From NCBI GenBank assembly GCA_020630975.1, contig JAHDID010000023.1, forward strand, positions 28,184 through 92,183: a stretch of 64,000 bases of DNA. Direction: 5' to 3'. The stretch comes from Verrucomicrobiota bacterium (lineage in GTDB: Bacteria > Verrucomicrobiota > Verrucomicrobiia > Verrucomicrobiales > DEV007). How positions within the stretch are numbered: the first letter of the stretch is position 1; each line of letters begins with the position of its first letter. Both the position numbers and the translations under genes were made by a program. This document shows positions 26,074 through 34,745 of this stretch, one piece after another. The notes beneath the pieces were generated by a model, which was given only the letters and a program-made list of their open reading frames with translations, did not search any database and was not told where the DNA came from.

Positions 26074-27357
26074 ATGGCACACCGCTCCCTACTCACCTGC
26101 TATGGCTTGGCCCTGGCGCTCCTTGCCTTCGCGATTAGTCCCTCAGCTCGCTCTCAGGAGTTTCGGTTCGAGGCAGATCTCGACCCTTTTGTGAATCTGC
26201 CCGGTGCCTACAAGCTGACACCGGGCAGCCTAGCTGAGATGTTTCCCCAAGGCGATATGCGGGCCAATCCCTACTTTGAGTGGCTCGACCAGGCTAAGAC
26301 ACGAGCCATCTTCAAGCGCCACCCCGCTGGCAATGTGGAGGTGGATCTGACGCTGATGAAAGGCGAAGTGCCCGTGCAGGAGATGATCGTCGACTTCAAA
26401 AACGGAACTTTCCTCGGCATCACCATCTCGATTTTCAATCGTGGCGACGCTGGCAAGCTGGATAAAGAAGACTTCGACAAACAGTTCATGCTAGTCGGCC
26501 GCCATCTGGGCGAGCAGCTCGCCACCAAGCCTCGCGGCAGGCAGGGCAAAATCGAGCGCGGTATCCTGACCAGCGGCTTCACCTGGATCTCCGCCCGCGG
26601 CATGGCCGTCCTGGAGTACAACCCCGGCGTTCGCTCAGCCAACAAGAAGATCGAATTCCTGCGCATGCGCCTCTGCCGCCGCGATGCCAAAGGGGCCTAT
26701 GCCGCCGCCATGCAGGACCGTGTGGGTGCCTCGGTGCGCACCTCGCAGCTACCCAGCTTTGTGAAAAAAGAGAGCAACGGCAACATCTACGTGAGCCAGA
26801 TCCCAATGGTTGATCAGGGTGGCAAAGGCTACTGCGTGGTCGCATCCATCCAGCGCCTATTCGAGTACTACGGGGTACCATGCGATATGCATCAGCTCGC
26901 ACAGATCACTGGAGCCGACCCCAACCGAGGCACCAGTGCCTTCTACACCAACAAAGCCCTCACTCAGATCGATCATTTGTTCAAAATGCGCTACGACTGT
27001 ATCGGCATACTAGGCGAGCGCGGCGGCCTACGCGAGCTGATCGACGAGGAGAAAGGCTATGTGGGTGAAGCCGTAGAAGGACGCGACTTCAAAAAGGCCA
27101 TCCAAAAGTACACCGATTCCGGTATCCCACTACTCTGGTGTCTCAATCTCAATCCCGCCAGCTACCCCGAAGACCCGCCCCTATCTGAGCAAACTCGCGG
27201 TGGTCACATGCGCCTCATCATTGGCTACAATGACAAAACCGACCATATCCTTTTCTCAGACTCCTGGGGGGCCGGACACGAGGTAAAATCCATGGCCATG
27301 AACCATGCCTACAGTGCGACGACTGGTTTGTTTATGATGAAGCCCGTGACTAACTAA
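26074..27357 (+). CDS. Secreted C39-like cysteine peptidase
   Basis: About 427 residues from the ATG at 26074; the longer frame begins with TTG. The signal peptide ends near PSARS. The first 220 residues are a beta-rich domain I cannot name. The C-terminal half is a papain-like C39 fold: the nucleophile in QGGKGYCVVASIQRLFEYYG, the histidine in GGHMRLIIGYN and the aspartate in HILFSDSWGAGHE, in the right order. C39-type enzymes cut leader peptides or other peptides; here there is no ABC transporter fusion or bacteriocin nearby, so an extracellular or periplasmic role is inferred. No close operon partners. Confidence 0.75.
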   Translation: MAHRSLLTCYGLALALLAFAISPSARSQEFRFEADLDPFVNLPGAYKLTPGSLAEMFPQGDMRANPYFEWLDQAKTRAIFKRHPAGNVEVDLTLMKGEVPVQEMIVDFKNGTFLGITISIFNRGDAGKLDKEDFDKQFMLVGRHLGEQLATKPRGRQGKIERGILTSGFTWISARGMAVLEYNPGVRSANKKIEFLRMRLCRRDAKGAYAAAMQDRVGASVRTSQLPSFVKKESNGNIYVSQIPMVDQGGKGYCVVASIQRLFEYYGVPCDMHQLAQITGADPNRGTSAFYTNKALTQIDHLFKMRYDCIGILGERGGLRELIDEEKGYVGEAVEGRDFKKAIQKYTDSGIPLLWCLNLNPASYPEDPPLSEQTRGGHMRLIIGYNDKTDHILFSDSWGAGHEVKSMAMNHAYSATTGLFMMKPVTN

Positions 27358-27667
27358 AACAAACCGCATCGAAACCTAGTTAGGACAAAAGGCTCAATCA
27401 TGAGCTGAGCATTATCAGTGTAGGCAAAAACTAGTTAATCTACACCTTCACTAGCAGCCGGAGTTTAGAGACCTCGCACCCTTTTGAGGAATTAGAGTTA
27501 CTCAAAAGACATACACTCTTATCACTTTAGCTATAGAAAACTCTGGTCGATTATTACCTTTTCCTACTAATGCAATAGTACAGCCCGATCTGTGAGCAGC
27601 TAAAAATATCCACCAGATTCCTACCCCGCTTCATTTTGACTCAAGCTTGCCTAACTACGTTAGAGTC
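27358..27667. other. Intergenic stretch without a gene
   Basis: About 310 bases, A/T-richer than the surrounding genes. I see one clean inverted repeat, CTTTTGAG (27481-27488) with CTCAAAAG (27501-27508), and a weaker one, GCTCA ATCA TGAGC near 27392. No T-run follows either. No small gene or RNA family is recognised. Confidence 0.5.
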
Positions 27668-28693
27668 ATGATACCGCCAAAACGCACCCTCATCTTTGCC
27701 GCCGCCACCTTAGCCGTAGCCTCGGCCCTGCTAGCTCAGGGCCGCTTCCACACTACCAATCGCGCGGGCATGCTGCTCCTACAGCCAGCTACGCAGCAGC
27801 CACCTGCGGAGTCGGAGGTCTCGATCCGCGACCGAGGCACTAAAAAATCCATCCGCGCCAATAGTATCCCCGATCATCTCGTGGGCCAGTTCCCCAATGC
27901 AGGCAACCCAAATACCATCCGCGAGCAACAGATCGATATCCTAATACCAGAGGACCCCAGACCAGCTCGCGAGGTGACCTACATGCACGGCAGCCAGCGA
28001 GCCCCCAAAGTCTTCGGCATCACTCTGGACGGGGTTCTCATGGAGCCAGGCGCGGCCGAAGTCTGGAAAAATAACCGATTCTGGCAGTATGAACCGCTGA
28101 GTGGAGCCATCGATCTCGGCCTAGACGAAAATCATGCCCACGTCCAGCCTACCGGACTGTACCATTACCACGGCCTACCCACAGGACTGATGAGCCGTCT
28201 CGGCTTTCAGGAGGGCGCGCACTCTCCGCTGATCGGCTGGGCAGCCGATGGCTACCCTATCTATGTGCGCTATGGCTATAGCGATCCTCAGGATCCCAGC
28301 TCCGGCATCGTAGACCTGACATCCAGCTACCAGTTGAAAGTCGGCGATCGACCTGCTGAACCCAATGGCCCTGGTGGCACCTATGATGGAGCTTTCATCC
28401 GCGACTACGAGTGGGTCCAAGGCTCTGGCGATCTCGATGAGTGCAATGGGCGCTTCTGTGTGACACCAGACTTCCCAGAGGGCACTTACGCTTACTTCAT
28501 GACCGACGCCTGGCCAGTCATTCCCAGAGCGTGGCGGGGTACTCCTATCGATATGGTGCCCAAAGGTGGCGGCGGCGGCATGGGCAGACCTCCTGGCGGT
28601 CCACATCCACACCCGCCCCATGGTAGCGGCAAAGGCAAAGGAAAGAGCAAAGGCAAAGGCGGCCACCCACCCAAGGGGCGCCCGCGTTTTTAA
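27668..28693 (+). CDS. Secreted YHYH-domain protein with basic Gly-rich tail
   Basis: 341 residues from the ATG at 27668. The signal peptide ends around LLAQG. The YHYH domain is marked by NHAHVQPTGLYHYHGLP, then SPLIGWAADGYPIYVRYGY and FCVTPDFPEGTYAYFMTDAWPVIPRAW. The domain's role is unknown; it occurs on secreted proteins of marine bacteria. The last 45 residues are low complexity: polyglycine, then PHPHPPHGSGKGKGKSKGKGG, strongly basic and histidine-rich, which could bind polyanions or metal. It ends five bases before the convergent amine oxidase gene. Confidence 0.82.
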   Translation: MIPPKRTLIFAAATLAVASALLAQGRFHTTNRAGMLLLQPATQQPPAESEVSIRDRGTKKSIRANSIPDHLVGQFPNAGNPNTIREQQIDILIPEDPRPAREVTYMHGSQRAPKVFGITLDGVLMEPGAAEVWKNNRFWQYEPLSGAIDLGLDENHAHVQPTGLYHYHGLPTGLMSRLGFQEGAHSPLIGWAADGYPIYVRYGYSDPQDPSSGIVDLTSSYQLKVGDRPAEPNGPGGTYDGAFIRDYEWVQGSGDLDECNGRFCVTPDFPEGTYAYFMTDAWPVIPRAWRGTPIDMVPKGGGGGMGRPPGGPHPHPPHGSGKGKGKSKGKGGHPPKGRPRF

Positions 28694-28698
28694 AATCT

Positions 28699-29889
28699 TC
28701 AGCCCAGCACTCGGGCTATCTGGGTAGCGGCATCAGCTCCCGATAGAGCCGCACCGTGAGCATAGCCCCAGTTAGCTCTGTCTTTGGGGATAGCCTCCCC
28801 TGCGAAGTAGACCTGCTCGGCCAATGGGCGAGCCAGCGCCTTGATGATCGACCGAGTCAGCCGATCGGAGTAAGCCCCGCGGACAAAGGGCTCCCGCTGC
28901 CAATTCTGCACCACATGCGCCTGGTAGCCACGACTGGCTGCGCCTGAAAAAACACCATCTAGCTCGCCGAGGACATGCCTTTTCACCTGATCCGAGCTCA
29001 TCTGCAGCAGCGGCTCTGCTACCTTTCCATAGGCAAACAGACCCAAAATCGCCTGATCGGAGTCCTGTCCAAAGCCAGGGTCATAGTAGTAAATATCCCC
29101 CGCCTCGCGGTCGTCATATTTGGCGAGCCCAAAACCCAATGGGAAGAACTTCTCTGAGAACTTGAAAAACGCTTTCAACCCACCTGGCATAGTGCCTTTC
29201 CGAATGGCATTTTGTTTATCAGCCGGCAGCACGGGGTCAAACTGGATGATACCGCTCTTCAGCACCGCCAGCGAAGCCGTCACCAGCACAGCATCTGCCT
29301 CGATCTCTGCCCCAGACACCGTTTTGATCACGACTTTAGACTCTGAGCTGTTGCCGTAGGCAATCTTCGCCACCGCCGTATTCAGAGAAATCGAATCACT
29401 GATCGGCGGGACTAGGTACGTCGCCAGAAAGTCGGCCCATGTCGATCGGACAAATTTGTAATCTGTCGGAAAAATCCGTTTCGCGGAATAGCTTTTCCAC
29501 TTATGCCCTGTCCATTGGCGATAGGCATCGATTTCGTATTTTATTGTATCTGGGAGAGCCCGCGACTGGTGACCCGAAGTGATTTTCTCCAAAATCCTAG
29601 GGTGAGTGTGAATCCACTCTCCACCGAGATCGATGGGATAGTCGGCAAAGCCCTCTAGCTTGCGCAGGCGTCCGCCGATACGATCCGATGCCTCGAGGAT
29701 CTGCACCTCTATGCCCATCCGGTTCAGCCAAAATCCGGCAGTCAGCCCCGCCGCACCAGCACCGATGATCACCACCTTGCCTTTCGAACTCTGGCTATCC
29801 AGAGCCAAGGCCTCGCGACCAAATACAGCGCCCAAGCCCAGAGCCGAGCACTGCCTCAAAAACTGCTGCCGCGTGTGCCTACTATCCAT
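28699..29889 (-). CDS. FAD-dependent flavin monoamine oxidase-like protein
   Basis: About 396 residues from the ATG at 29889, chosen because it follows a terminator at 29911-29940 and gives a normal family start; the frame is open upstream. A Tat-like leader (TRQQFLRQCSALGLG, only one arginine of the usual pair) precedes the dinucleotide fold KVVIIGAGAAGLTAGFWLNRM and GGRLRKLEG. The C-terminal family motif VYFAGEAIPKDRANWGYAHGAALSG closes the FAD site. Members oxidise amines or polyamines to aldehydes with peroxide; substrate not predictable here. Confidence 0.85.
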   Translation of the reverse strand: MDSRHTRQQFLRQCSALGLGAVFGREALALDSQSSKGKVVIIGAGAAGLTAGFWLNRMGIEVQILEASDRIGGRLRKLEGFADYPIDLGGEWIHTHPRILEKITSGHQSRALPDTIKYEIDAYRQWTGHKWKSYSAKRIFPTDYKFVRSTWADFLATYLVPPISDSISLNTAVAKIAYGNSSESKVVIKTVSGAEIEADAVLVTASLAVLKSGIIQFDPVLPADKQNAIRKGTMPGGLKAFFKFSEKFFPLGFGLAKYDDREAGDIYYYDPGFGQDSDQAILGLFAYGKVAEPLLQMSSDQVKRHVLGELDGVFSGAASRGYQAHVVQNWQREPFVRGAYSDRLTRSIIKALARPLAEQVYFAGEAIPKDRANWGYAHGAALSGADAATQIARVLG

Positions 29890-29910
29890 TTTTTGGAGAC
29901 CTAGTGTGCA

Positions 29911-29940
29911 AAAAAATCCCAGGGCAGCGTGCCCTGGGAT
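29911..29940 (-). terminator. Rho-independent terminator of the DUF1232 gene
   Basis: On the minus strand ATCCCAGGGCA pairs perfectly with TGCCCTGGGAT (11 pairs, three-base loop), followed by a run of T (complement of 29911-29916). It lies 50 bases after the DUF1232 stop and 22 bases before the amine oxidase start, so it separates the two minus-strand genes. Confidence 0.85.
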
Positions 29941-29990
29941 ACCAGTGACTGGGCACAAAGCCCAAAAAAGTCAGGAAACCCTGAGGGGCA

Positions 29991-30287
29991 CTAGTTGTCG
30001 ATCACTTCGCCCTTAGCTTGTTTGGCATCAGCCTTTTCTTTTCTTCCAAAAATCGCTCCGATATCTAGTCCGAAATACGCGAAACAGCTTATCAGAATAG
30101 CAACCGCACCGGCCTCATCGAGATTACCGAAAACCGGGATGTTATCAGGGATCAATTCGACGACTCCTGCTGTCGGGTTGATCAAATACACGCCACAGGC
30201 GAGTCCTACGATAGCGACGACAACGGAAGCAATAGGATTTCTTTTCTTTTCAGGTTTCGATTCAGTAGATTGGTCTTCTTCGTTCAT
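29991..30287 (-). CDS. Small DUF1232-like membrane protein
   Basis: 98 residues. A charged N-terminus (KPEKKRNP) precedes two hydrophobic segments. The middle, YLINPTAGVVELIPDNIPVFGNLDEAGAVAIL, is the DUF1232 (YkvA-like) pattern of I-P-D-x-x-P-x-x-G-x-x-D-D/E. The tail is charged and likely cytoplasmic. Function unknown. It has its own terminator and is divergent from the PQQ gene. Confidence 0.75.
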   Translation of the reverse strand: MNEEDQSTESKPEKKRNPIASVVVAIVGLACGVYLINPTAGVVELIPDNIPVFGNLDEAGAVAILISCFAYFGLDIGAIFGRKEKADAKQAKGEVIDN

Positions 30288-30437
30288 ACTCGCTAATGTG
30301 ACGGATAAAGTGGTTCTTGGGCGATTATAATCGCCTCAACTCATTGTAGTGCCATTCTCGGCCCTGTCACCTATCCGCGATCCTCCGCCATTTCGTGATT
30401 GAAAGCCTCCCCCTAACCCGCAATACTCTTCGACAGA

Positions 30438-31754
30438 ATGAAGTACGCTGTCCTCTCTCTCTTGTCTATCTCCTGCCTGACCACTGCTGCCCTGGCCGAT
30501 TGGCCAAACTTTCAGGGCCCACAGCGAAATGGTGTCTCCACCGAGTCCGGGCTCAAGCTCTCTGACTGGGGGGATGGCCCCGAAGTCCTATGGAAAAAGA
30601 CTCTCAATGAGGGATTTGGGGGTGCCGCTATCAAGGGCGACGAAGTCTTTGTGATCGACCGAAAGCCCGCAGAAGCCGATCGACTCCTCTGCCTCGACCT
30701 CGCCGATGGCACCGAAAAATGGGCTTTTCAGCACGATCATGCGGGCAAGCTCTCCTTCCCTGGATCTCGTGGAGTGCCCTACGTCACCGATGACGCCGTC
30801 TACTTCATCGGTGGTTTTGGCCAGGTCTACAGCATCGATCGCGCTAGCCAAAAGGCCAACTGGATCGTCGAGCTGCAGGATAGCTACGACGCCGAGCCAC
30901 CCAGATGGGGCTGGGCTCAGAGCCCCGTGGTAGTGGGCGATACCATGATCGTAGCAGCCATGAGTGCCGATGTCGGCCTGGTGGGACTAGATCTGAAAAC
31001 CGGTAAGGAAAAATGGCAGACCGAGGGCTTTGGCGACTCCCACTCCACGCCTACGGTGATGACTCTGCACGGTGTCGAGCAGGTCGTCTTTCTAGCCACG
31101 CTCAAGGAGGATGAACTGGGCACCACCATCAGCGTCGAACCCAGCTCCGGCAAGGTGCTGTGGAAGACAGACGCCTACTTCAATAAAATCCCAATCCCCT
31201 TTCCCACCAAAGTCACCGACGAGCTGGTCTACCTCACCGGTGGCTACGAAAATGGCTCCTGCATGATCCGAGTCAGTTCCGACTGGCAGGTGGAAAAAGT
31301 CTTTGAGATCGAGCAGGGCACACAGATGCATCCGCCATTCGTCATCGGCGAGCACATCTACTATCTGGCCAATGAGAACGCCAATCACAAGGGAGAAAAG
31401 CGCGCCACTGGCGGCCTGACCTGTATGGACTTCGAGGGCAATATCGTCTGGAATACGGGCAACGCGCCTTTCATGGGACGCGGAAATATGATCTTGGTCG
31501 ATGGCAAACTCCTGATCCAGGACGGCGAGGTCGGCTATCTCAGAGTCATCGATCCATCTCCCAAAGGCTATCAAGAGATCGCAATGGCCGACATCTTCGG
31601 CAAGAAGGAAGAGGTCGACAAGCAGATCGCCGCCCAGGCAGGCCGCAAGCAAATAAAGATCCCTGATCTGAAGTACTGGTCGCCTATGGCACTGAGCAAT
31701 GGCCACCTGATCATGCGCGGCCAAGAAAATCTCGTGTGCGTGAGCCTCAAGTAA
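30438..31754 (+). CDS. Secreted PQQ-like beta-propeller protein
   Basis: 438 residues. The signal peptide ends at ALADW. WPNFQGPQRNGVSTESG is the usual opening of verrucomicrobial/planctomycete propellers, followed by repeated blades (LLCLDLADGTEKWAFQ, VGLDLKTGKEKWQTE, SVEPSSGKVLWKTD) with the A-x-D-x-x-T-G-x-x-x-W pattern of PQQ/BamB-like repeats. No catalytic residues of PQQ dehydrogenases are evident, so it is more likely a binding or scaffold protein. It lies 55 bases before the next gene and may lead that operon. Confidence 0.85.
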   Translation: MKYAVLSLLSISCLTTAALADWPNFQGPQRNGVSTESGLKLSDWGDGPEVLWKKTLNEGFGGAAIKGDEVFVIDRKPAEADRLLCLDLADGTEKWAFQHDHAGKLSFPGSRGVPYVTDDAVYFIGGFGQVYSIDRASQKANWIVELQDSYDAEPPRWGWAQSPVVVGDTMIVAAMSADVGLVGLDLKTGKEKWQTEGFGDSHSTPTVMTLHGVEQVVFLATLKEDELGTTISVEPSSGKVLWKTDAYFNKIPIPFPTKVTDELVYLTGGYENGSCMIRVSSDWQVEKVFEIEQGTQMHPPFVIGEHIYYLANENANHKGEKRATGGLTCMDFEGNIVWNTGNAPFMGRGNMILVDGKLLIQDGEVGYLRVIDPSPKGYQEIAMADIFGKKEEVDKQIAAQAGRKQIKIPDLKYWSPMALSNGHLIMRGQENLVCVSLK

Positions 31755-31809
31755 ACTCACTCCCACCTACCGCCTCGCCTTTTCGCCGCCTAAGCCGCTC
31801 CTTCCATAA

Positions 31810-33585
31810 ATGAAATATTTTTTGCTGATTGCTACTGCTCTTTTTCTGATTCACTCCTCAGTTCAGGCTGAGCAGGTACTGCAGAAAAACTACGACAAGA
31901 GTAAGAGCACCACGATACAGATCGATGCGCTTTTCGATACCAAGCTAAAGGCAGGCTACCACCCCTTTCGGGTGACCATACGCAATGGCAAGGTGGCCCC
32001 CATTACTTGGGACCTGAGGTTTACCAGCTCCAACAACTACGGCCGTAGCAATAGCTACACCTACACCCACAGCATCAAAGTAGAGCCGGGGACAGAAGCG
32101 ATCGAGGAGATCCTAGTGCCGGTACAGATGACTCCGGGGCACTCATCGACCTACCGCAGGCTCAATATCTCTGCCAGTGCACCTGGGCTGGACAGAGTCG
32201 AGCGAGATCACTCCCACGTCATGGATACGAGCTGGCCATCCATCGCTATCAGCAACACACTGGCAGCACGGAACCTGACACGACTGGAAAATAAGCGCAA
32301 AGGCTCTAGCGGTAGCTCTAGGAATGAGCACTTTGGCTCCACCTTTACCAACCTACCAGCCGACTGGCGTGGCTACTCTGCCGTAGATGCGGTGATGATC
32401 ACCACAGACGAGTGGCAGGCTCTAAACAAGCAGCAGAAAAAAGCGGCCCTCAGCTGGGTCCGCTTTGGTGGTCAGATCGATCTCTACACTAGAGAAAAAG
32501 TCAATATCCCTGACGTGATCGGTGCAAAAGCCGATGAGTACCACTCCGGCAAAAACTTTGCCCGCTATGCGATGGGTCGGATCAACGCCTACACGTGGGA
32601 TGGCAAAGAACTCCCACTATCGATCGTCGACCGCTACGGGCAAGTGTCTCAACTCGAGGATATCCTCAGCAACGAGTTCTCCAAGAAAAAGGCATGGAGC
32701 ATGATCGAAGCGTTTGGCACAAAAGCATTTAATCCAACATTAGTTTTTATCCTTTTGATCATCTTCGCCGTCCTCGTGGGGCCGGTGAATCTATTTCACT
32801 TTGCTAAACCTGGGCGCAGGCACCGCCTCTTCATCACCACACCGATCATCTCGCTAGTCGCTTCACTTATCATCATCTGTGTCATCTTGTTTCAGGATGG
32901 CATGGGCGGCAAAGGCCAGCGCATCGCTATCGTCCAAGTCTGCTCCGATCAGGCCGATAGGCAGCTACAGATCACTCAGCAGCAGATCAGTCGGACAGGC
33001 GTCATGCTAAATAGCGGCTACGCTCAGCCAGATCGGCCGGTCACCTTTCCTGTACATCTCCCCAAAAGCCGATGGAATCCGATGCACGACTCGAGCCGTG
33101 TGCTGCACTACCGCTTCAGCGGTGCCAACCACGGTGGCGACTTTTTTCGCAGTCGTAGCGAGCAGGGCTATCACTTGCAGACCACACGCCCTAGCCGCTC
33201 TCGTATCGAGCTGAAGCAGGCCGCCGACTCGGCGGGAGATACAGCCCCGACCCTAGTCTCCACCATGGAGTTCAATATACGAGACTTTCTCTATATCGAT
33301 AGCAAAGGACAAATCTGGCAATCGCCAAAAGACATCGAGATCAAGCCGGGCGAAACTATCGCCCTGGAAAAATCCGATAACGATGCACGCACCAAATGGC
33401 TGGAAAAACAGCTCAAAAACCTAGCCAAAACAGATCGACAGCGCCTCCGCAGACTACACAATGCCGGGCAGCGCTACTTCGCCATAGCTAGCGATCCTAG
33501 CGATCTCATGATCCCTACCCACTCTGCGATCAACTGGAGAGACGATCTCGCGATCATCACCGGCCAAGTGGTAGCCAATCCCTAA
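31810..33585 (+). CDS. Membrane protein of an ABC/DUF58 operon, unknown function
   Basis: 591 residues with a signal peptide ending at SVQA. Residues 20-300 are a beta-rich periplasmic part. Two membrane segments follow (NPTLVFILLIIFAVLVGPVNLFHFA and LFITTPIISLVASLIIICVILFQ), joined by a short basic loop, then a second periplasmic part of 200 residues. The layout recalls GldG- or DUF4350-like partners of ABC-2 systems, but I see no diagnostic motif. Next gene starts 35 bases on. Confidence 0.6.
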   Translation: MKYFLLIATALFLIHSSVQAEQVLQKNYDKSKSTTIQIDALFDTKLKAGYHPFRVTIRNGKVAPITWDLRFTSSNNYGRSNSYTYTHSIKVEPGTEAIEEILVPVQMTPGHSSTYRRLNISASAPGLDRVERDHSHVMDTSWPSIAISNTLAARNLTRLENKRKGSSGSSRNEHFGSTFTNLPADWRGYSAVDAVMITTDEWQALNKQQKKAALSWVRFGGQIDLYTREKVNIPDVIGAKADEYHSGKNFARYAMGRINAYTWDGKELPLSIVDRYGQVSQLEDILSNEFSKKKAWSMIEAFGTKAFNPTLVFILLIIFAVLVGPVNLFHFAKPGRRHRLFITTPIISLVASLIIICVILFQDGMGGKGQRIAIVQVCSDQADRQLQITQQQISRTGVMLNSGYAQPDRPVTFPVHLPKSRWNPMHDSSRVLHYRFSGANHGGDFFRSRSEQGYHLQTTRPSRSRIELKQAADSAGDTAPTLVSTMEFNIRDFLYIDSKGQIWQSPKDIEIKPGETIALEKSDNDARTKWLEKQLKNLAKTDRQRLRRLHNAGQRYFAIASDPSDLMIPTHSAINWRDDLAIITGQVVANP

Positions 33586-33620
33586 TCCGCACCACCCTAT
33601 CGCTCTATCCCAGACTCATC

Positions 33621-34682
33621 ATGTCCGATACAGATTCGACCACTTCTACTCCACCCGAGCTACCAGACAGCAGCGCACTCGCCAGTCTATCGAGTAGTGA
33701 AGCACCACCGATACCAGAGGGCGTCACCCCAGCGATCGAGGTAGAGGGGCTCTACCGCTCCTTTCTCGGTGTCCATGCGGTGCGAGGTATCTCTTTCGCC
33801 ATAGCACCAGGCCAGGTGGTCGGATTTGTCGGGGCCAATGGCGCGGGGAAAACAACAACCATGCGCATCATCTCCACCCTCGACTACGCCACTGCCGGTC
33901 GTGTGCAAGTGTGCGGCATCGATGTGGTGCAGTACCCCAACAAAGTGCGCAGCAAACTGGGCTGGATGCCCGACGACTACGGCACCTATCACAATATGAC
34001 GGTGCTCGAGTATCTCGACTTTTTCGCCCGCGCCCTCGGCTACCGCGGCGAAGAGCGACGCGAGCGCATCGAGGAGGTGATGGCCTTTACCGATCTGGAT
34101 AAACTAGCCGATCGACTGATCAACAAACTATCCAAAGGCATGGGCCAGCGCCTATGCCTAGGCCGCGCCCTGATCCACGACCCCGAGGTCCTCATACTCG
34201 ATGAGCCTGCGGCTGGTCTCGATCCCAAAGCTCGTGTCGAGCTGAAACATCTCATCCGCATCCTCGCGGAGGAAGGCAAAACCGTATTCATCAGCTCGCA
34301 CATCCTGTCCGAGCTAGGCGAGATGTGCGATAGCCTACTGTTTATCAATCAGGGGCAAATCATTCACCACGGCTCTGCCGATTCACTGAAACGCAGCTCA
34401 GAGACACATACCTTTGTGAATGTCAGTGCCAACTGCGATCCACAGCGCATCGCCAACTGGGCCACCATGGCACCGAATGTCACCCTAATCGAGACTACCA
34501 AGGAAGGAGCACGGATCGAGATCGACTCGGCCGAGCCGGAAGTGATCGCCACTGTCCTGAAGCGAATGATCAACGATGATGTGCCCGTCACCGATTTCCA
34601 CCAGGAAGAGCGCAAGCTCGAGGATGCCTTTATCGACATCCTCAGCGAGATCGAGGCCAGTGGCGAGGCGATCGTGAGCTGA
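33621..34682 (+). CDS. ABC transporter ATP-binding protein
   Basis: 353 residues. A 40-residue Ser/Pro-rich leader precedes the nucleotide-binding domain: Walker A GANGAGKTTTMRII, signature LSKGMGQRLCLGRAL, Walker B VLILDEPAAGLDPKARVEL and the switch histidine in FISSHIL. The C-terminal extension (about 80 residues) is of the kind seen in CcmA/NatA-like ATPases. It pairs with the ABC-2 permease downstream. A dispersed repeat lies between the two, seven bases after the stop. Confidence 0.92.
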   Translation: MSDTDSTTSTPPELPDSSALASLSSSEAPPIPEGVTPAIEVEGLYRSFLGVHAVRGISFAIAPGQVVGFVGANGAGKTTTMRIISTLDYATAGRVQVCGIDVVQYPNKVRSKLGWMPDDYGTYHNMTVLEYLDFFARALGYRGEERRERIEEVMAFTDLDKLADRLINKLSKGMGQRLCLGRALIHDPEVLILDEPAAGLDPKARVELKHLIRILAEEGKTVFISSHILSELGEMCDSLLFINQGQIIHHGSADSLKRSSETHTFVNVSANCDPQRIANWATMAPNVTLIETTKEGARIEIDSAEPEVIATVLKRMINDDVPVTDFHQEERKLEDAFIDILSEIEASGEAIVS

Positions 34683-34688
34683 CGGGCG

Positions 34689-34726
34689 ATTGTACCCTAT
34701 TGAATAAAAATTGTACCCTATTGAAT
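34689..34726 (+). repeat. Dispersed 21-bp-phased repeat, copy 3 (two identical units)
   Basis: Two perfect ATTGTACCCTATTGAA units start at 34689 and 34710, 21 bases apart, with the spacer ATAAAA. The copy sits inside an operon, between the ABC ATPase stop and the permease start 20 bases further on, so it must be transcribed. Confidence 0.88.
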
Positions 34727-34745
34727 TTTCTCTTTTCCGTAGTCT

